Part shown: in pieces, positions 17,196 through 24,254 of the stretch
Layout of the letters: the number at the start of each line of letters is the position of its first letter
How positions within the stretch are numbered: position 1 is the first letter of the stretch
Notes under the pieces: generated by a model
Seen by the model: only the letters and a program-made list of their open reading frames with translations
What the model was told of the DNA's origin: nothing
Database searches by the model: none
NCBI GenBank assembly: GCA_035294725.1
Contig: DATGKK010000043.1
Location: 1 to 41,953 of the forward strand
Direction of reading: 5' to 3'
From: DATGKK01 sp035294725
Lineage (GTDB): Bacteria > Actinomycetota > Acidimicrobiia > Acidimicrobiales > Bog-793
Length of the DNA stretch: 41,953 bases
Position numbers and translations under genes: made by a program

Positions 17196-18773
17196 TCAGT
17201 GCCGGAAGTGGCGTTCGCCGGTGAGGACCATGGCGACGCCCCGCTCGTTCGCGGCCGCCACGACCTCGTCGTCCCGAAGCGACCCCCCCGGCTGCACGAC
17301 CACCCGCACGCCCGAGTCGCAGACGGCATCGAGCCCGTCGCGGAACGGGAAAAAGGCGTCGCTCGCGCCGGCGCCGCCCTTGGCCCTGCCGGCCGCCTTC
17401 CTCGCGGCGAGCCCGGCGGCGTCGACCCGGCTCTGCTGGCCGCAGCCGACTCCCACCACCTGGCCGTCGCGCACGAGGACGATGGCGTTGGAGCCCGTGC
17501 GGGCGCAGACGAGCCAGGCGAGCTCGGCGTCGAGCCACCCGGCCGGGTCGGGCTCGGCGTCGGTCACGCACCGCCACTCGGGCCGGCGGGCGAGGAGGCG
17601 GTCCGGCTCCTGCACGAGGTAGCCACCGTCGATCTGGCGGAGCGCGAGCGCCGGCTCGCCCGGCGGGCCGGCGCTCAGCACCCTCATGTTCTTGCGCCGG
17701 GCCGTGAGCAGCTCGAGCGCCTCGGGGTCGTAGCCGGCGGCGATCAGGACGTCAGCGAGCGGGTTGGCGACGATCTGCTCGGCGAGGGAGAGGTCGACCG
17801 GGCCGGCGAGGGCGACGATCCCGCCGAAGGCGGAGAGCGGGTCCGCCTCGAACGCCCTCGCGTAGGCCCGCCCGAGGTCCCCGTCGCGATCGAGAGCGGC
17901 CCCGCAGGGGTTGGCGTGCTTCACGATCACGGCCGCGGCCGGGCGGCGCGCGGCCGCCGCCTGGTTTGGCCCGGAGAGCTCCAGCATCTCGTGGGCGAGC
18001 CGCCAGGCGGCGTCGCCGTCGAACAGGTTGAGGTAGGAGAGCTCTCTCCCCCCGTGCTGCTCGGCGCCGCCCCACCACCCCTCCCGGCTCTGCCCGCTCC
18101 CGCTCACGACCCGGTAGAGGGCGCCGTGCTGGTGGGGGTTCTCGCCATAGCGCAGGCCCGCCGCACGCTCGAGGGCGAGGTGGACCGTCGGCGGGAGCGG
18201 GTCGGCCTCGGAGGCGAGCTGGCGGTCGAACCAGTCGACGATGGCGGCGTCGTACCCGGCGACGTGGGCGAAGGCCGCCCGGGCGAGGCGGCGGCGGGTG
18301 GCGAGCGAGACCATCCCCTCGCGGCGCAGCTCGTCGAGGACCGGCCCGTACTCCGACGGGTCGACGACGACGGCGACATGGGCGTGGTTCTTGGCCGCCG
18401 CCCGCACCATCGCCGGACCGCCGATGTCGATCATCTCCACCGAAGGGTCGGAGCTGAACGGGTAGAGGTTGACCGCGACGAGCGAGATCGGCGCGATCGC
18501 GTTCTGTTCGAGATCCCGGCGGTGCGACTCCTCGTCGAGATCCGCGAGGATCCCGCCGTGGATGGCGGGGTGGAGCGTCTTCACGCGCCCTCCGAGCATC
18601 TCCGGCGACCCGGTCACCGACTCGACGGTGAGGTGGGCGATCCCGGCCTCACGAAGGGTGCGCGAGGTGTTGCCGCTCGCCACGAGCTCGAAGCCAAGCT
18701 CGGCCAACCCCTCGGCGAAGGGCACGAGACCGGTCTTGTCCCACACCGAGAGCAGCGCCCGGCGAGCACTCAT
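17196..18773 (-). CDS. purH: Bifunctional AICAR transformylase/IMP cyclohydrolase
   Basis: This 525-residue protein carries out the last two steps of IMP synthesis. The N-terminal MGS-like cyclohydrolase domain begins ALLSVWDKTGLVPFAEGLAEL and includes ASGNTSRTL and GGRVKTLHPAIHGGIL. The transformylase part has RYGENPHQ and the Lys-His pair in KHANPCG near residue 283. AFGGIVAL follows, and the C terminus ends with DAFFPFRDGLD and LTGERHFRH. Length and motifs match the family throughout. Its ATG overlaps the stop of purN by four bases (ATGA), which implies coupled translation. The formyl donor comes from FolD, encoded next. The frame continues upstream through purN but that is not coding. Confidence 0.97.
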   Translation of the reverse strand: MSARRALLSVWDKTGLVPFAEGLAELGFELVASGNTSRTLREAGIAHLTVESVTGSPEMLGGRVKTLHPAIHGGILADLDEESHRRDLEQNAIAPISLVAVNLYPFSSDPSVEMIDIGGPAMVRAAAKNHAHVAVVVDPSEYGPVLDELRREGMVSLATRRRLARAAFAHVAGYDAAIVDWFDRQLASEADPLPPTVHLALERAAGLRYGENPHQHGALYRVVSGSGQSREGWWGGAEQHGGRELSYLNLFDGDAAWRLAHEMLELSGPNQAAAARRPAAAVIVKHANPCGAALDRDGDLGRAYARAFEADPLSAFGGIVALAGPVDLSLAEQIVANPLADVLIAAGYDPEALELLTARRKNMRVLSAGPPGEPALALRQIDGGYLVQEPDRLLARRPEWRCVTDAEPDPAGWLDAELAWLVCARTGSNAIVLVRDGQVVGVGCGQQSRVDAAGLAARKAAGRAKGGAGASDAFFPFRDGLDAVCDSGVRVVVQPGGSLRDDEVVAAANERGVAMVLTGERHFRH

Positions 18774-19390
18774 ACGGCAGTCCTTTCGCTGTCGGTCCTT
18801 CCAGACGGCCCCCCGTCGCTCCCGCTGAGCTCGTCGAGAAGGCGCCTGAGCGCAGCCGGGTAGATGCGCCGCTCGACCTCCTTGATCCGCTCGTGCAGGC
18901 GCTCCGGGCTGTCGCCGGGCAGCACCGGGACCCGCTCCTGGGCGAGGATCGGGCCCTCGTCGACCTCGAGGGTCGCGAGATGGACGGTGCAGCCGGTCTC
19001 GGCCACGCCGGCGTCGAGGGCCGCCTCGACCGCATGCCAACCCTTGAAGGCGGGCAGGAGCGAGGGGTGGGTGTTCACGACCCGGCCCGGGAACGCCTCG
19101 AGCATGGAGCGGCCGAGGATCGTGCCGTAGCCGGCCATGGCGACGAGGGCCACCTCGCGGCGGCCGAGCGCGTGGACGACCGTGGCGGTATAGCCCTCCC
19201 GGTCGAAGGCCCGCCCGAAGCTCCGCTCGAGCCGCTCCACGGGCACCCCCGCTCGTGCCGCCACCTCCTCTGCCCGGCACTCGCGGTCGGTGACGACGAC
19301 GCCGATCGGCAGTCCCGCAGCGATGATCGCCTCGAGGATCGAGCCGGTGCCCGATGCCAGCACCCCGAGCCGCGGATCTCCCTCCGTCAC
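18770..19390 (-). CDS. purN: Phosphoribosylglycinamide formyltransferase
   Basis: This is a 206-residue folate-dependent GAR transformylase, which formylates GAR in purine synthesis. The N-terminal strand and loop RLGVLASGTGSILEAI is the phosphate-binding region. The catalytic triad is Asn106 and His108 in NTHPSLLPAF and Asp144 in LEVDEGPIL, at the same numbers as in E. coli PurN. GTG at 19390 is chosen over an in-frame GTG at 19420 for this reason and because TACGTT lies exactly 7 nt before it. It is the first gene of the purN-purH-folD operon and is divergent from the GWW-repeat gene. Confidence 0.93.
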   Translation of the reverse strand: MTEGDPRLGVLASGTGSILEAIIAAGLPIGVVVTDRECRAEEVAARAGVPVERLERSFGRAFDREGYTATVVHALGRREVALVAMAGYGTILGRSMLEAFPGRVVNTHPSLLPAFKGWHAVEAALDAGVAETGCTVHLATLEVDEGPILAQERVPVLPGDSPERLHERIKEVERRIYPAALRRLLDELSGSDGGPSGRTDSERTAV

Positions 19391-19397
19391 GACGGCG

Positions 19398-19403
19398 AAC
19401 GTA
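19398..19403 (-). promoter_or_regulatory. -10 box of purN operon, likely leaderless
   Basis: On the minus strand TACGTT lies 7 nt before the GTG at 19390. It fits TANNNT at the distance for leaderless transcription and supports that start codon for PurN. No Shine-Dalgarno sequence lies upstream. Confidence 0.45.
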
Positions 19404-19448
19404 GCAGTGACTGCGGTCACTCAAAGTGGGCAACGAGGCTCGGCTCGC

Positions 19449-19454
19449 TACAAT
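19449..19454 (+). promoter_or_regulatory. -10 box of the GWW-repeat gene
   Basis: TACAAT is a close match to the bacterial -10 consensus in otherwise G+C-rich DNA. It would give a leader of about 68 nt that contains G/C-rich inverted segments and ends with a clear ribosome binding site, GAGGAG, before the GTG at 19529. No good -35 element is seen. Confidence 0.4.
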
Positions 19455-19528
19455 CGGCGCGAGGAGCACGAGAGGGAGCCCGCCCGCGGTGCCACCGTTC
19501 GGGGCGGGGGCCGAGACGAGGAGCGAGC

Positions 19529-20137
19529 GTGAGCGACGTACCCCAGGGGGACGGGTGGTGGATCGCCTCCGACGGGAAGTGGTACCCGCCCCACCTCCAC
19601 CCGGATGCCCGCTCGGACGCCGAGCCGGTCGAGGAGCCGCCACCGGGCTGGTGGCTCGCCAGCGACGGCAAGTGGTACCCGCCGGACCAGCATCCCGCCC
19701 TCGCCGACGAGCCTCCGGCGCTCCGGCCGACGGTCCCGGGCGTGGTCGGACGAGGCGGCAAGCCGCCGGTGCGCGGGCCCATCCCCGTCGGGGAGCTCGA
19801 CGACGAGATGAAGCGGTTCCTCGCCGGTGACGACACCGTGGTCGGTGCGCCGCTCAGCTCGGGCGGTCAGATCCCGCCGACGGGCATCCGCCACGAGAGC
19901 GAGCCCGGCGCCTGGCGGGGCACCGTCGGGGCGCCGCCCCCGGGCTTCACGCCCCCCGGCTACGGCCTGCCCGGGGCCTCCGAACCCGAGGAGTTCTTCG
20001 CCACGAGCCGCCACGCCTCACGCCACGGCCACGCGCCGGGAGAGCGGCGCTCGGGCGGCGACGGAGCGAGCGCCGGGTCTGGCGAGCCCCCGAAGCGGCG
20101 CTTCGGCCTGCTGAAGGGGAAGCGGCCCCGCTCCTGA
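19529..20137 (+). CDS. GWW/DGKWYPP repeat protein of unknown function
   Basis: This 202-residue, proline- and glycine-rich, hydrophilic protein has no signal peptide or membrane span. It opens with two copies of a Trp-rich repeat, GWWIASDGKWYPP at 9-21 and GWWLASDGKWYPP at 40-52, a 31-residue period. The rest is low-complexity and probably disordered, with a basic end (KRRFGLLKGKRPRS). Trp-rich WYPP segments like this remind me of DUF2510, but the pattern differs. I have seen it mainly in Acidimicrobiia-like proteins. GTG at 19529 is chosen because GAGGAG precedes it at a good distance; the frame upstream overlaps purN and is not coding. The function is unknown. Confidence 0.75.
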   Translation: MSDVPQGDGWWIASDGKWYPPHLHPDARSDAEPVEEPPPGWWLASDGKWYPPDQHPALADEPPALRPTVPGVVGRGGKPPVRGPIPVGELDDEMKRFLAGDDTVVGAPLSSGGQIPPTGIRHESEPGAWRGTVGAPPPGFTPPGYGLPGASEPEEFFATSRHASRHGHAPGERRSGGDGASAGSGEPPKRRFGLLKGKRPRS

Positions 20138-20143
20138 GACTGG

Positions 20144-20164
20144 GCGCCACGGGCGCCGTGGCGC
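20144..20164. terminator. G/C-rich hairpin between GWW gene and glyA
   Basis: GCGCCACG (20144-20151) pairs perfectly with CGTGGCGC (20157-20164) with a 5-nt loop. It starts 6 nt after the stop of the GWW gene and ends 28 nt before the stop of the convergent glyA-like gene. There is no T tract on either strand. It is a likely bidirectional transcript end. Confidence 0.5.
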
Positions 20165-20192
20165 AAGGGGCCGTTCCCCGCAGCGCTTCGGA

Positions 20193-21524
20193 TCAGAGGT
20201 AGGGGTAGAGGGGGAAGCCGTCGAGGAGGGCCCGCACCCGCTCCCGCAGCCCCGCCGCCACGAGCGGCTCCCCGGCTGCTGTCCGGGAGCCGTCCGGGGC
20301 GCCGGGAGCGAGCGCGAGCGCCTCGGCGAGGATCGCTCCCACCTCGGCGAACTCGTCGGCTCCAAAGCCCCTCGCCGCCGGCGCGGCCGCCCCGAGCCGC
20401 AGCCCCGAGCCGGCCGGGCTCTCGTCGAAGGCAAGACGCATCGCGTTGGCGGAGATCCCGATCCCGTTGAGCGCCGCCATCACGGCCGGCGCCTCGCGCC
20501 CCGACGGCTCGAGGTCGACGGTCAGCTGGTGGACGTCGGTGCCGCCGGTCACGACCGCCGAGCCCGTCGCGCCCGCGGCGGCCACGAGAGCGGCGGCGAT
20601 GGCCTGGGCGCCCGCCACCGTGCGGCCCATCCGCTCCCGGAAGGCCTCGGTCGCCGCGATCTGGAACGTGGCCGCCTTCGCGGCGATGACGTGCGGGAGC
20701 GGGCAGCCCTGCTCGCCCGGGTAGACGGCTGCGTCGACGCGCTCGGCGTGCTCTGCCCGGCAGAGGATGGCGCCGCCCCTCGCGCCGCCGAGGGTCTTGT
20801 GGACCGTCATCGTGCAGGCGTCGGCGTACGGGACGGGATCGGGATGCAGCCCGGCGGCGACGAGGCCGGCGAAGTGCGCCATGTCGACGAGCAGGTAGGC
20901 CCCGACCTCGTCGCAGATCTCCCTGAAGCGGCGGAAGTCGAGCCAGCGCGAGTAGCACGACCAGCCGGCGATGACGACCTTCGGCCGGAGCCGCTCCGCG
21001 GTCTCGGCAACCTGGTCCATGTCGACGAGGCGGTCCTCACGCCGGACGCCGTAGGTGGCGGGCGAGTAGAAGTGGCCCGTGAAGCACTCTCCGGCATGAT
21101 GCGTCGGGTGGCCGCCGTGGGCGAAGTCCCACCCGAGCACGACGTCGCCGGGCTCGCAGAGAGCGTGGAGCACGGCCGCGTTGGCGCTCGAGCCCGAGTA
21201 GGGCTGGACGTTGGCGTGGTCAGCGCAGAACAGGGACTTGGCGCGCTCGATCGCGAGCCGCTCGATCCCGTCGATGAAGCCGCAGCTGTCGTAGTGCCGA
21301 CCGCCGGGATAGCCGTCGGCGTACTTGGCGGTGAGATGGGAGCCCTGCGCCTCGAGCACGGCGCGGGGCGGCACGCTCTCGGAGGCGACGAGGTCGAGCG
21401 TGGTGCGCTGGCGCTCGAGCTCGCCCGTGAGCAGCTCGGCGAGCTCGGGGTCCACCTCGGCGAGCGGAGCGCGAAGCTCGTCGCCCGCCGCTCGGGGTGG
21501 CTCGGCTCCCGGCCCTTGCGCCAT
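20193..21524 (-). CDS. Serine hydroxymethyltransferase-like PLP enzyme, divergent
   Basis: This 443-residue protein is a full-length SHMT-fold enzyme. The PLP residues are kept: His139, Asp214 and His217 (VDMAHFAG), His242-Lys243 (VHKTLGGAR) with Arg249, and Arg376 for the substrate carboxylate. Tyr68 and Tyr78 also match E. coli Tyr55 and Tyr65. Several usually invariant positions differ. The folate-site Glu (E. coli Glu57, KYAEG) is Asp70, GGCEYVD is DSCGFID, GTDNH is GTDVH and RVGTPA is RLGAAA. It may be the housekeeping GlyA of a divergent lineage or a paralogue with another activity. It starts 17 nt after sucD on the same strand and sits close to the folate/purine genes, which favours a one-carbon role. 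Confidence 0.85.
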   Translation of the reverse strand: MAQGPGAEPPRAAGDELRAPLAEVDPELAELLTGELERQRTTLDLVASESVPPRAVLEAQGSHLTAKYADGYPGGRHYDSCGFIDGIERLAIERAKSLFCADHANVQPYSGSSANAAVLHALCEPGDVVLGWDFAHGGHPTHHAGECFTGHFYSPATYGVRREDRLVDMDQVAETAERLRPKVVIAGWSCYSRWLDFRRFREICDEVGAYLLVDMAHFAGLVAAGLHPDPVPYADACTMTVHKTLGGARGGAILCRAEHAERVDAAVYPGEQGCPLPHVIAAKAATFQIAATEAFRERMGRTVAGAQAIAAALVAAAGATGSAVVTGGTDVHQLTVDLEPSGREAPAVMAALNGIGISANAMRLAFDESPAGSGLRLGAAAPAARGFGADEFAEVGAILAEALALAPGAPDGSRTAAGEPLVAAGLRERVRALLDGFPLYPYL

Positions 21525-21541
21525 GGCAGCGAGCTGCGGCC

Positions 21542-22429
21542 TCAGCCGAGCGAGCGGACGATCTCGACCATGAGCTCCCCGGCTTCGGTCGGGTTCTTCG
21601 CGACCCTGGCGCCCGCCGCTTCGAGCGCCTCCATCTTCGCCTTCGCCGTGCCCTTCGAGCCCGAGACGATGGCGCCGGCGTGACCCATCTTGCGGCCCGG
21701 CGGGGCCGTCTGGCCGGCGATGTAGCAGACGACGGGCTTCGACATCTTCGTCTTGATGAACTCGGCCGCGAGCTCCTCGGCCTCTCCCCCGATCTCGCCG
21801 ATCATCATCACGGCCCGTGTCTCGGGGTCGGCCTCGAAGGCCTCGAGGACGTCGACGAAGGTCGTGCCCGGCACCGGGTCGCCGCCGATCCCGACGCACG
21901 TCGTCTGGCCGATCCCCTGCTGGGAGAGCTCGTGCAGGGCCTGGTAGGTGAGCGTGCCCGACCGGCTCACGATCCCGACGGGGCCGCCGGGCAGGGCGAT
22001 GTCGCCGGAGGTGATCCCGATGTTGCACTTGCCGGGCGAGATGATCCCGGGGCAGTTCGGCCCGATGAGGCGGGTGCCGGGGAAGTCCCGGCGCAGCCGG
22101 GCCGCGACGAGCGCCTCGTCCTTGGCGGGGATGTGCTCGGTGATGCAGACGACGAGCTCGACGCCCGCCTCGGCCGCCTCGATGATGGCGCCCGGGGCTC
22201 CCTTCGGCGGGACGGTGACGAAGGTGGCGTCGACGCCGTGGGCGGCGACCGCCTCCGCGACCGAGTCGTAGACCGGGATCCCCTCGACGTCGCTGCCCCC
22301 CTTGCCCGGCGTCACGCCGGCCACGACCTTCGTGCCGTAGTCCCTGTTGCGAAGTCCGTGGAAGCGCCCCTGGCTCCCGGTGAGGCCCTGCACGGCGACC
22401 TTGGTGTGCTCGTCGACGAAGATGCTCAT
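21542..22429 (-). CDS. sucD: Succinyl-CoA synthetase alpha subunit
   Basis: This 295-residue alpha subunit binds CoA and carries the phosphohistidine. The CoA-binding start has VAVQGLTGSQGRFH. GPNCPGIISPGKCNIGI and the active-site His250 in GHAGAIVSG are in place, and GIGGDPVPGTTFVDVLEAF contains the usual family loop. With SucC it converts succinyl-CoA to succinate while forming ATP or GTP. Its start codon overlaps the sucC stop by four bases (ATGA), so the subunits are translationally coupled. The glyA-like gene follows 17 nt on. All expected residues are present. Confidence 0.97.
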   Translation of the reverse strand: MSIFVDEHTKVAVQGLTGSQGRFHGLRNRDYGTKVVAGVTPGKGGSDVEGIPVYDSVAEAVAAHGVDATFVTVPPKGAPGAIIEAAEAGVELVVCITEHIPAKDEALVAARLRRDFPGTRLIGPNCPGIISPGKCNIGITSGDIALPGGPVGIVSRSGTLTYQALHELSQQGIGQTTCVGIGGDPVPGTTFVDVLEAFEADPETRAVMMIGEIGGEAEELAAEFIKTKMSKPVVCYIAGQTAPPGRKMGHAGAIVSGSKGTAKAKMEALEAAGARVAKNPTEAGELMVEIVRSLG

Positions 22430-23622
22430 GCCCGGGCTCCGTTCGCTCCGTTCGCCGGCCCGTCGCCGGCGTGACCTTCCCTTGCGGCAGCGAGCTCGAC
22501 CGCGCGCCGTGCGGCCGACAGCATCGTCGCCTCGCTGATGACCTGGTCCGAGGCCCGCCCGGCGATGATCTCGCGGGCCTCGCCCGCGTTCGTGCCGTCC
22601 AGGCGGAGCACGATCGGCGAGCTGATCTCGACCCGGTCGAGGGCCGTGAGGATGCCCCGCGCCACCTCGTCGCAGCGGACGATCCCGCCGAAGATGTTGA
22701 CGAGGATGGCGCGCACCTTCTGGTCGCTGTTGATCACCTCGAGGGCGCTCGCCATCACGTCCGCGTTGGCCCCTCCCCCGATGTCGAGGAAGTTGGCGGG
22801 GGAGCCGCCGACCTGGTTGACCACGTCCACGGTGCTCATGGCCAGTCCGGCTCCGTTGGCGATGATGCCGACGGTGCCGTCGAGGCCGATGTAGTTGAGG
22901 CCCCGCTGCTTCGCCATCGCCTCACGGGCGTCGGTCTCCCCGCCGGCGTCGAGCTCGGCCCACTCGGGGTGGCGGAAGGCGGCGTCGTCGTCGAGGGTGA
23001 CCTTGGCGTCGAGGGCGTGCACGCGCCCGTCAGGGGTGAGCACGAGCGGGTTGATCTCGACGAGGTCGGCGTCTCCCTCGACGTAGCAGCGGTACAGGTT
23101 GACGAGCACGTCCGCGGCGCCGTCGAGCGCGCGGGGATCGAGCCCGGCCTCCTCGGCGAGGGCCCGGGCGTCGTCGCGAGCGAGCCCGTCGAGCGGGTTC
23201 ACGTGGCGGCGGGCGATGGCGCCCGGGTCCTCCTCCGCCACCTGCTCGATGTCGATGCCGCCACGGGCCGAGACCATGGCGAGGTGGAGCTTGGCGGCGC
23301 GATCGAGCGTGAAGCTCGCGTAGTACTCCTGCTCGATGTCGGTCGCGTGCTCGATCCACAGGCGGCGGACGACATGGCCCTTGATGTCAAGGCCGAGGAT
23401 GTTCCCGGCGTGCAGCTCCACCTCGCCCCGGTCCGCTGCGAGCTTCACGCCGCCCGCCTTGCCCCTCCCGCCCACCTGCACCTGGGCCTTCACGACGACG
23501 GGGTAGCCGACCCGCTCGGCCGCCGCCACCGCCTCCTCGACGGTGTCGGCCACCTCGCCGGCCGAGATCGGGATGCCGTAGCGGGCGAAGTACTGCTTGC
23601 CCTGGTACTCGAAAAGGTCCAC
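22426..23622 (-). CDS. sucC: Succinyl-CoA synthetase beta subunit
   Basis: This 398-residue beta subunit has an N-terminal ATP-grasp domain. It starts MDLFEYQGKQYFARYGIP and has the Lys- and Gly-rich nucleotide loop in VVKAQVQVGGRGKAGGVKLA. The NPL segment of the metal site (DLVEINPLVLTPDGRV) and the C-terminal ligase domain with ANFLDIGGGAN and NIFGGIVRCDEVARGI follow. It forms the TCA enzyme with SucD. The start is GTG, with no good ribosome binding site. The cobalamin-binding mutase subunit gene ends 77 nt upstream, and a strong hairpin lies in that gap. The two may share a transcript, linking methylmalonyl-CoA to succinate. Confidence 0.96.
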   Translation of the reverse strand: MDLFEYQGKQYFARYGIPISAGEVADTVEEAVAAAERVGYPVVVKAQVQVGGRGKAGGVKLAADRGEVELHAGNILGLDIKGHVVRRLWIEHATDIEQEYYASFTLDRAAKLHLAMVSARGGIDIEQVAEEDPGAIARRHVNPLDGLARDDARALAEEAGLDPRALDGAADVLVNLYRCYVEGDADLVEINPLVLTPDGRVHALDAKVTLDDDAAFRHPEWAELDAGGETDAREAMAKQRGLNYIGLDGTVGIIANGAGLAMSTVDVVNQVGGSPANFLDIGGGANADVMASALEVINSDQKVRAILVNIFGGIVRCDEVARGILTALDRVEISSPIVLRLDGTNAGEAREIIAGRASDQVISEATMLSAARRAVELAAAREGHAGDGPANGANGARA

Positions 23623-23660
23623 GGGGAGCTGTCAGCCTTTCTCTCGGAGAGCCGGTGCGC

Positions 23661-23680
23661 CCGGCGCGCGGCGGCGCCGG
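23661..23680. promoter_or_regulatory. Hairpin in the gap before sucC
   Basis: CCGGCGC (23661-23667) pairs with GCGCCGG (23674-23680) over a 6-nt loop, within the 77-nt gap between the cobalamin-binding gene and sucC. It could partly end the upstream transcript, or protect a processed sucCD message. No T tract follows. G/C-rich DNA forms such hairpins often, so the confidence is modest. Confidence 0.3.
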
Positions 23681-23699
23681 ACGGGGCAGGGCGGATGGA

Positions 23700-24125
23700 T
23701 CACCCTGCGGGGGTGCCGAGCTGGCGCTCGCGCTCGTCGAGCGCCCGCTCGAGCCAGGCGGCGATCTCGGTCAGCGGCGCCCCCGGGGTGAAGACCTCGG
23801 CCACCCCGGCCTGCTTCAGCACCTCGATGTCCTTGTCGGGGATGATGCCGCCGCAGATGACGAGGACGTCGTCCAGCCCCTCGGCCCGCATGCCCTCGAT
23901 GACCTTCGGGACAAGGGTGAGGTGAGCGCCGGAGAGGAGCGACAGGCCGACGGCGTCGGCGTCTTCCTGCACCGCAGCCTGCACAACCTGCTCTGGGGTC
24001 TGGTGGAGGCCGGTGTAGATCACCTCGAAGCCGGCGTCCCTGAGCGCTCTCGCGATCACCTTGGCACCGCGGTCGTGGCCGTCGAGGCCCGGCTTCGCGA
24101 CGACGACTCGGTAACGGCGTTCCAT
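23700..24125 (-). CDS. Cobalamin-binding subunit of methylmalonyl-CoA-type mutase
   Basis: This 141-residue protein is a free-standing B12-binding domain as found at the C terminus of methylmalonyl-CoA mutase. It starts YRVVVAKPGLDGHDRGAK with the D15-x-H17-x2-G20 motif, whose His takes the place of dimethylbenzimidazole on cobalt. GLSLLSGAH and the GG of VICGGIIPDKDIEVL follow as expected. It must pair with a separate catalytic subunit encoded elsewhere, as in split mutases. The partner could be the methylmalonyl-, isobutyryl- or ethylmalonyl-CoA type. The nearby sucCD favours methylmalonyl-CoA, whose product is succinyl-CoA. It is first in its operon, with a TAGCAT box 9 nt before the ATG. 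Confidence 0.9.
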   Translation of the reverse strand: MERRYRVVVAKPGLDGHDRGAKVIARALRDAGFEVIYTGLHQTPEQVVQAAVQEDADAVGLSLLSGAHLTLVPKVIEGMRAEGLDDVLVICGGIIPDKDIEVLKQAGVAEVFTPGAPLTEIAAWLERALDERERQLGTPAG

Positions 24126-24134
24126 TCGTGCCGG

Positions 24135-24140
24135 ATGCTA
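24135..24140 (-). promoter_or_regulatory. -10 box of the cobalamin-binding subunit gene
   Basis: On the minus strand TAGCAT lies 9 nt before the ATG at 24125. The surrounding 12 bases (24133-24144) are the same as around the icd -10 box. The transcript would have little or no leader. A 20-bp palindrome lies about 30 nt further upstream. Confidence 0.45.
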
Positions 24141-24169
24141 CCGAGCACGTCGAGCGGGCACGAATCGCG

Positions 24170-24189
24170 TGCGGCGCGATCGCGCCGCA
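24170..24189. promoter_or_regulatory. Perfect 20-bp palindrome, candidate operator
   Basis: The sequence TGCGGCGCGATCGCGCCGCA is its own reverse complement over 20 bases. It lies in the 129-nt divergent region between the cobalamin-binding gene and the GT-C-like membrane protein. Its near end is about 30 nt upstream of the -10 box of the first gene, just behind the expected -35 position. A two-fold symmetric site here would suit a dimeric regulator. No regulator is encoded beside it, and part of the symmetry could arise by chance in G/C-rich DNA. Confidence 0.4.
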
Positions 24190-24242
24190 GCCCCGCGCGG
24201 AGCCGTGGCGGCAGCATCCCGGCTCGCAGGAGTGGCGATCGG

Positions 24243-24248
24243 TACGAT
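24243..24248 (+). promoter_or_regulatory. -10 box of the GT-C-like gene, likely leaderless
   Basis: TACGAT lies 6 nt before the GTG at 24255, which is the ideal spacing for transcription starting on the start codon. It decides this GTG as the start in a frame that stays open far upstream. No Shine-Dalgarno sequence is present. Confidence 0.45.
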
Positions 24249-24254
24249 TCGCCC

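Noticed and set aside
19391..19420. GTG at 19420 as the start of purN
   Set aside because: It would shift the catalytic residues from 106, 108 and 144 and lacks a box at 6-9 nt. The GTG at 19390 fits both.
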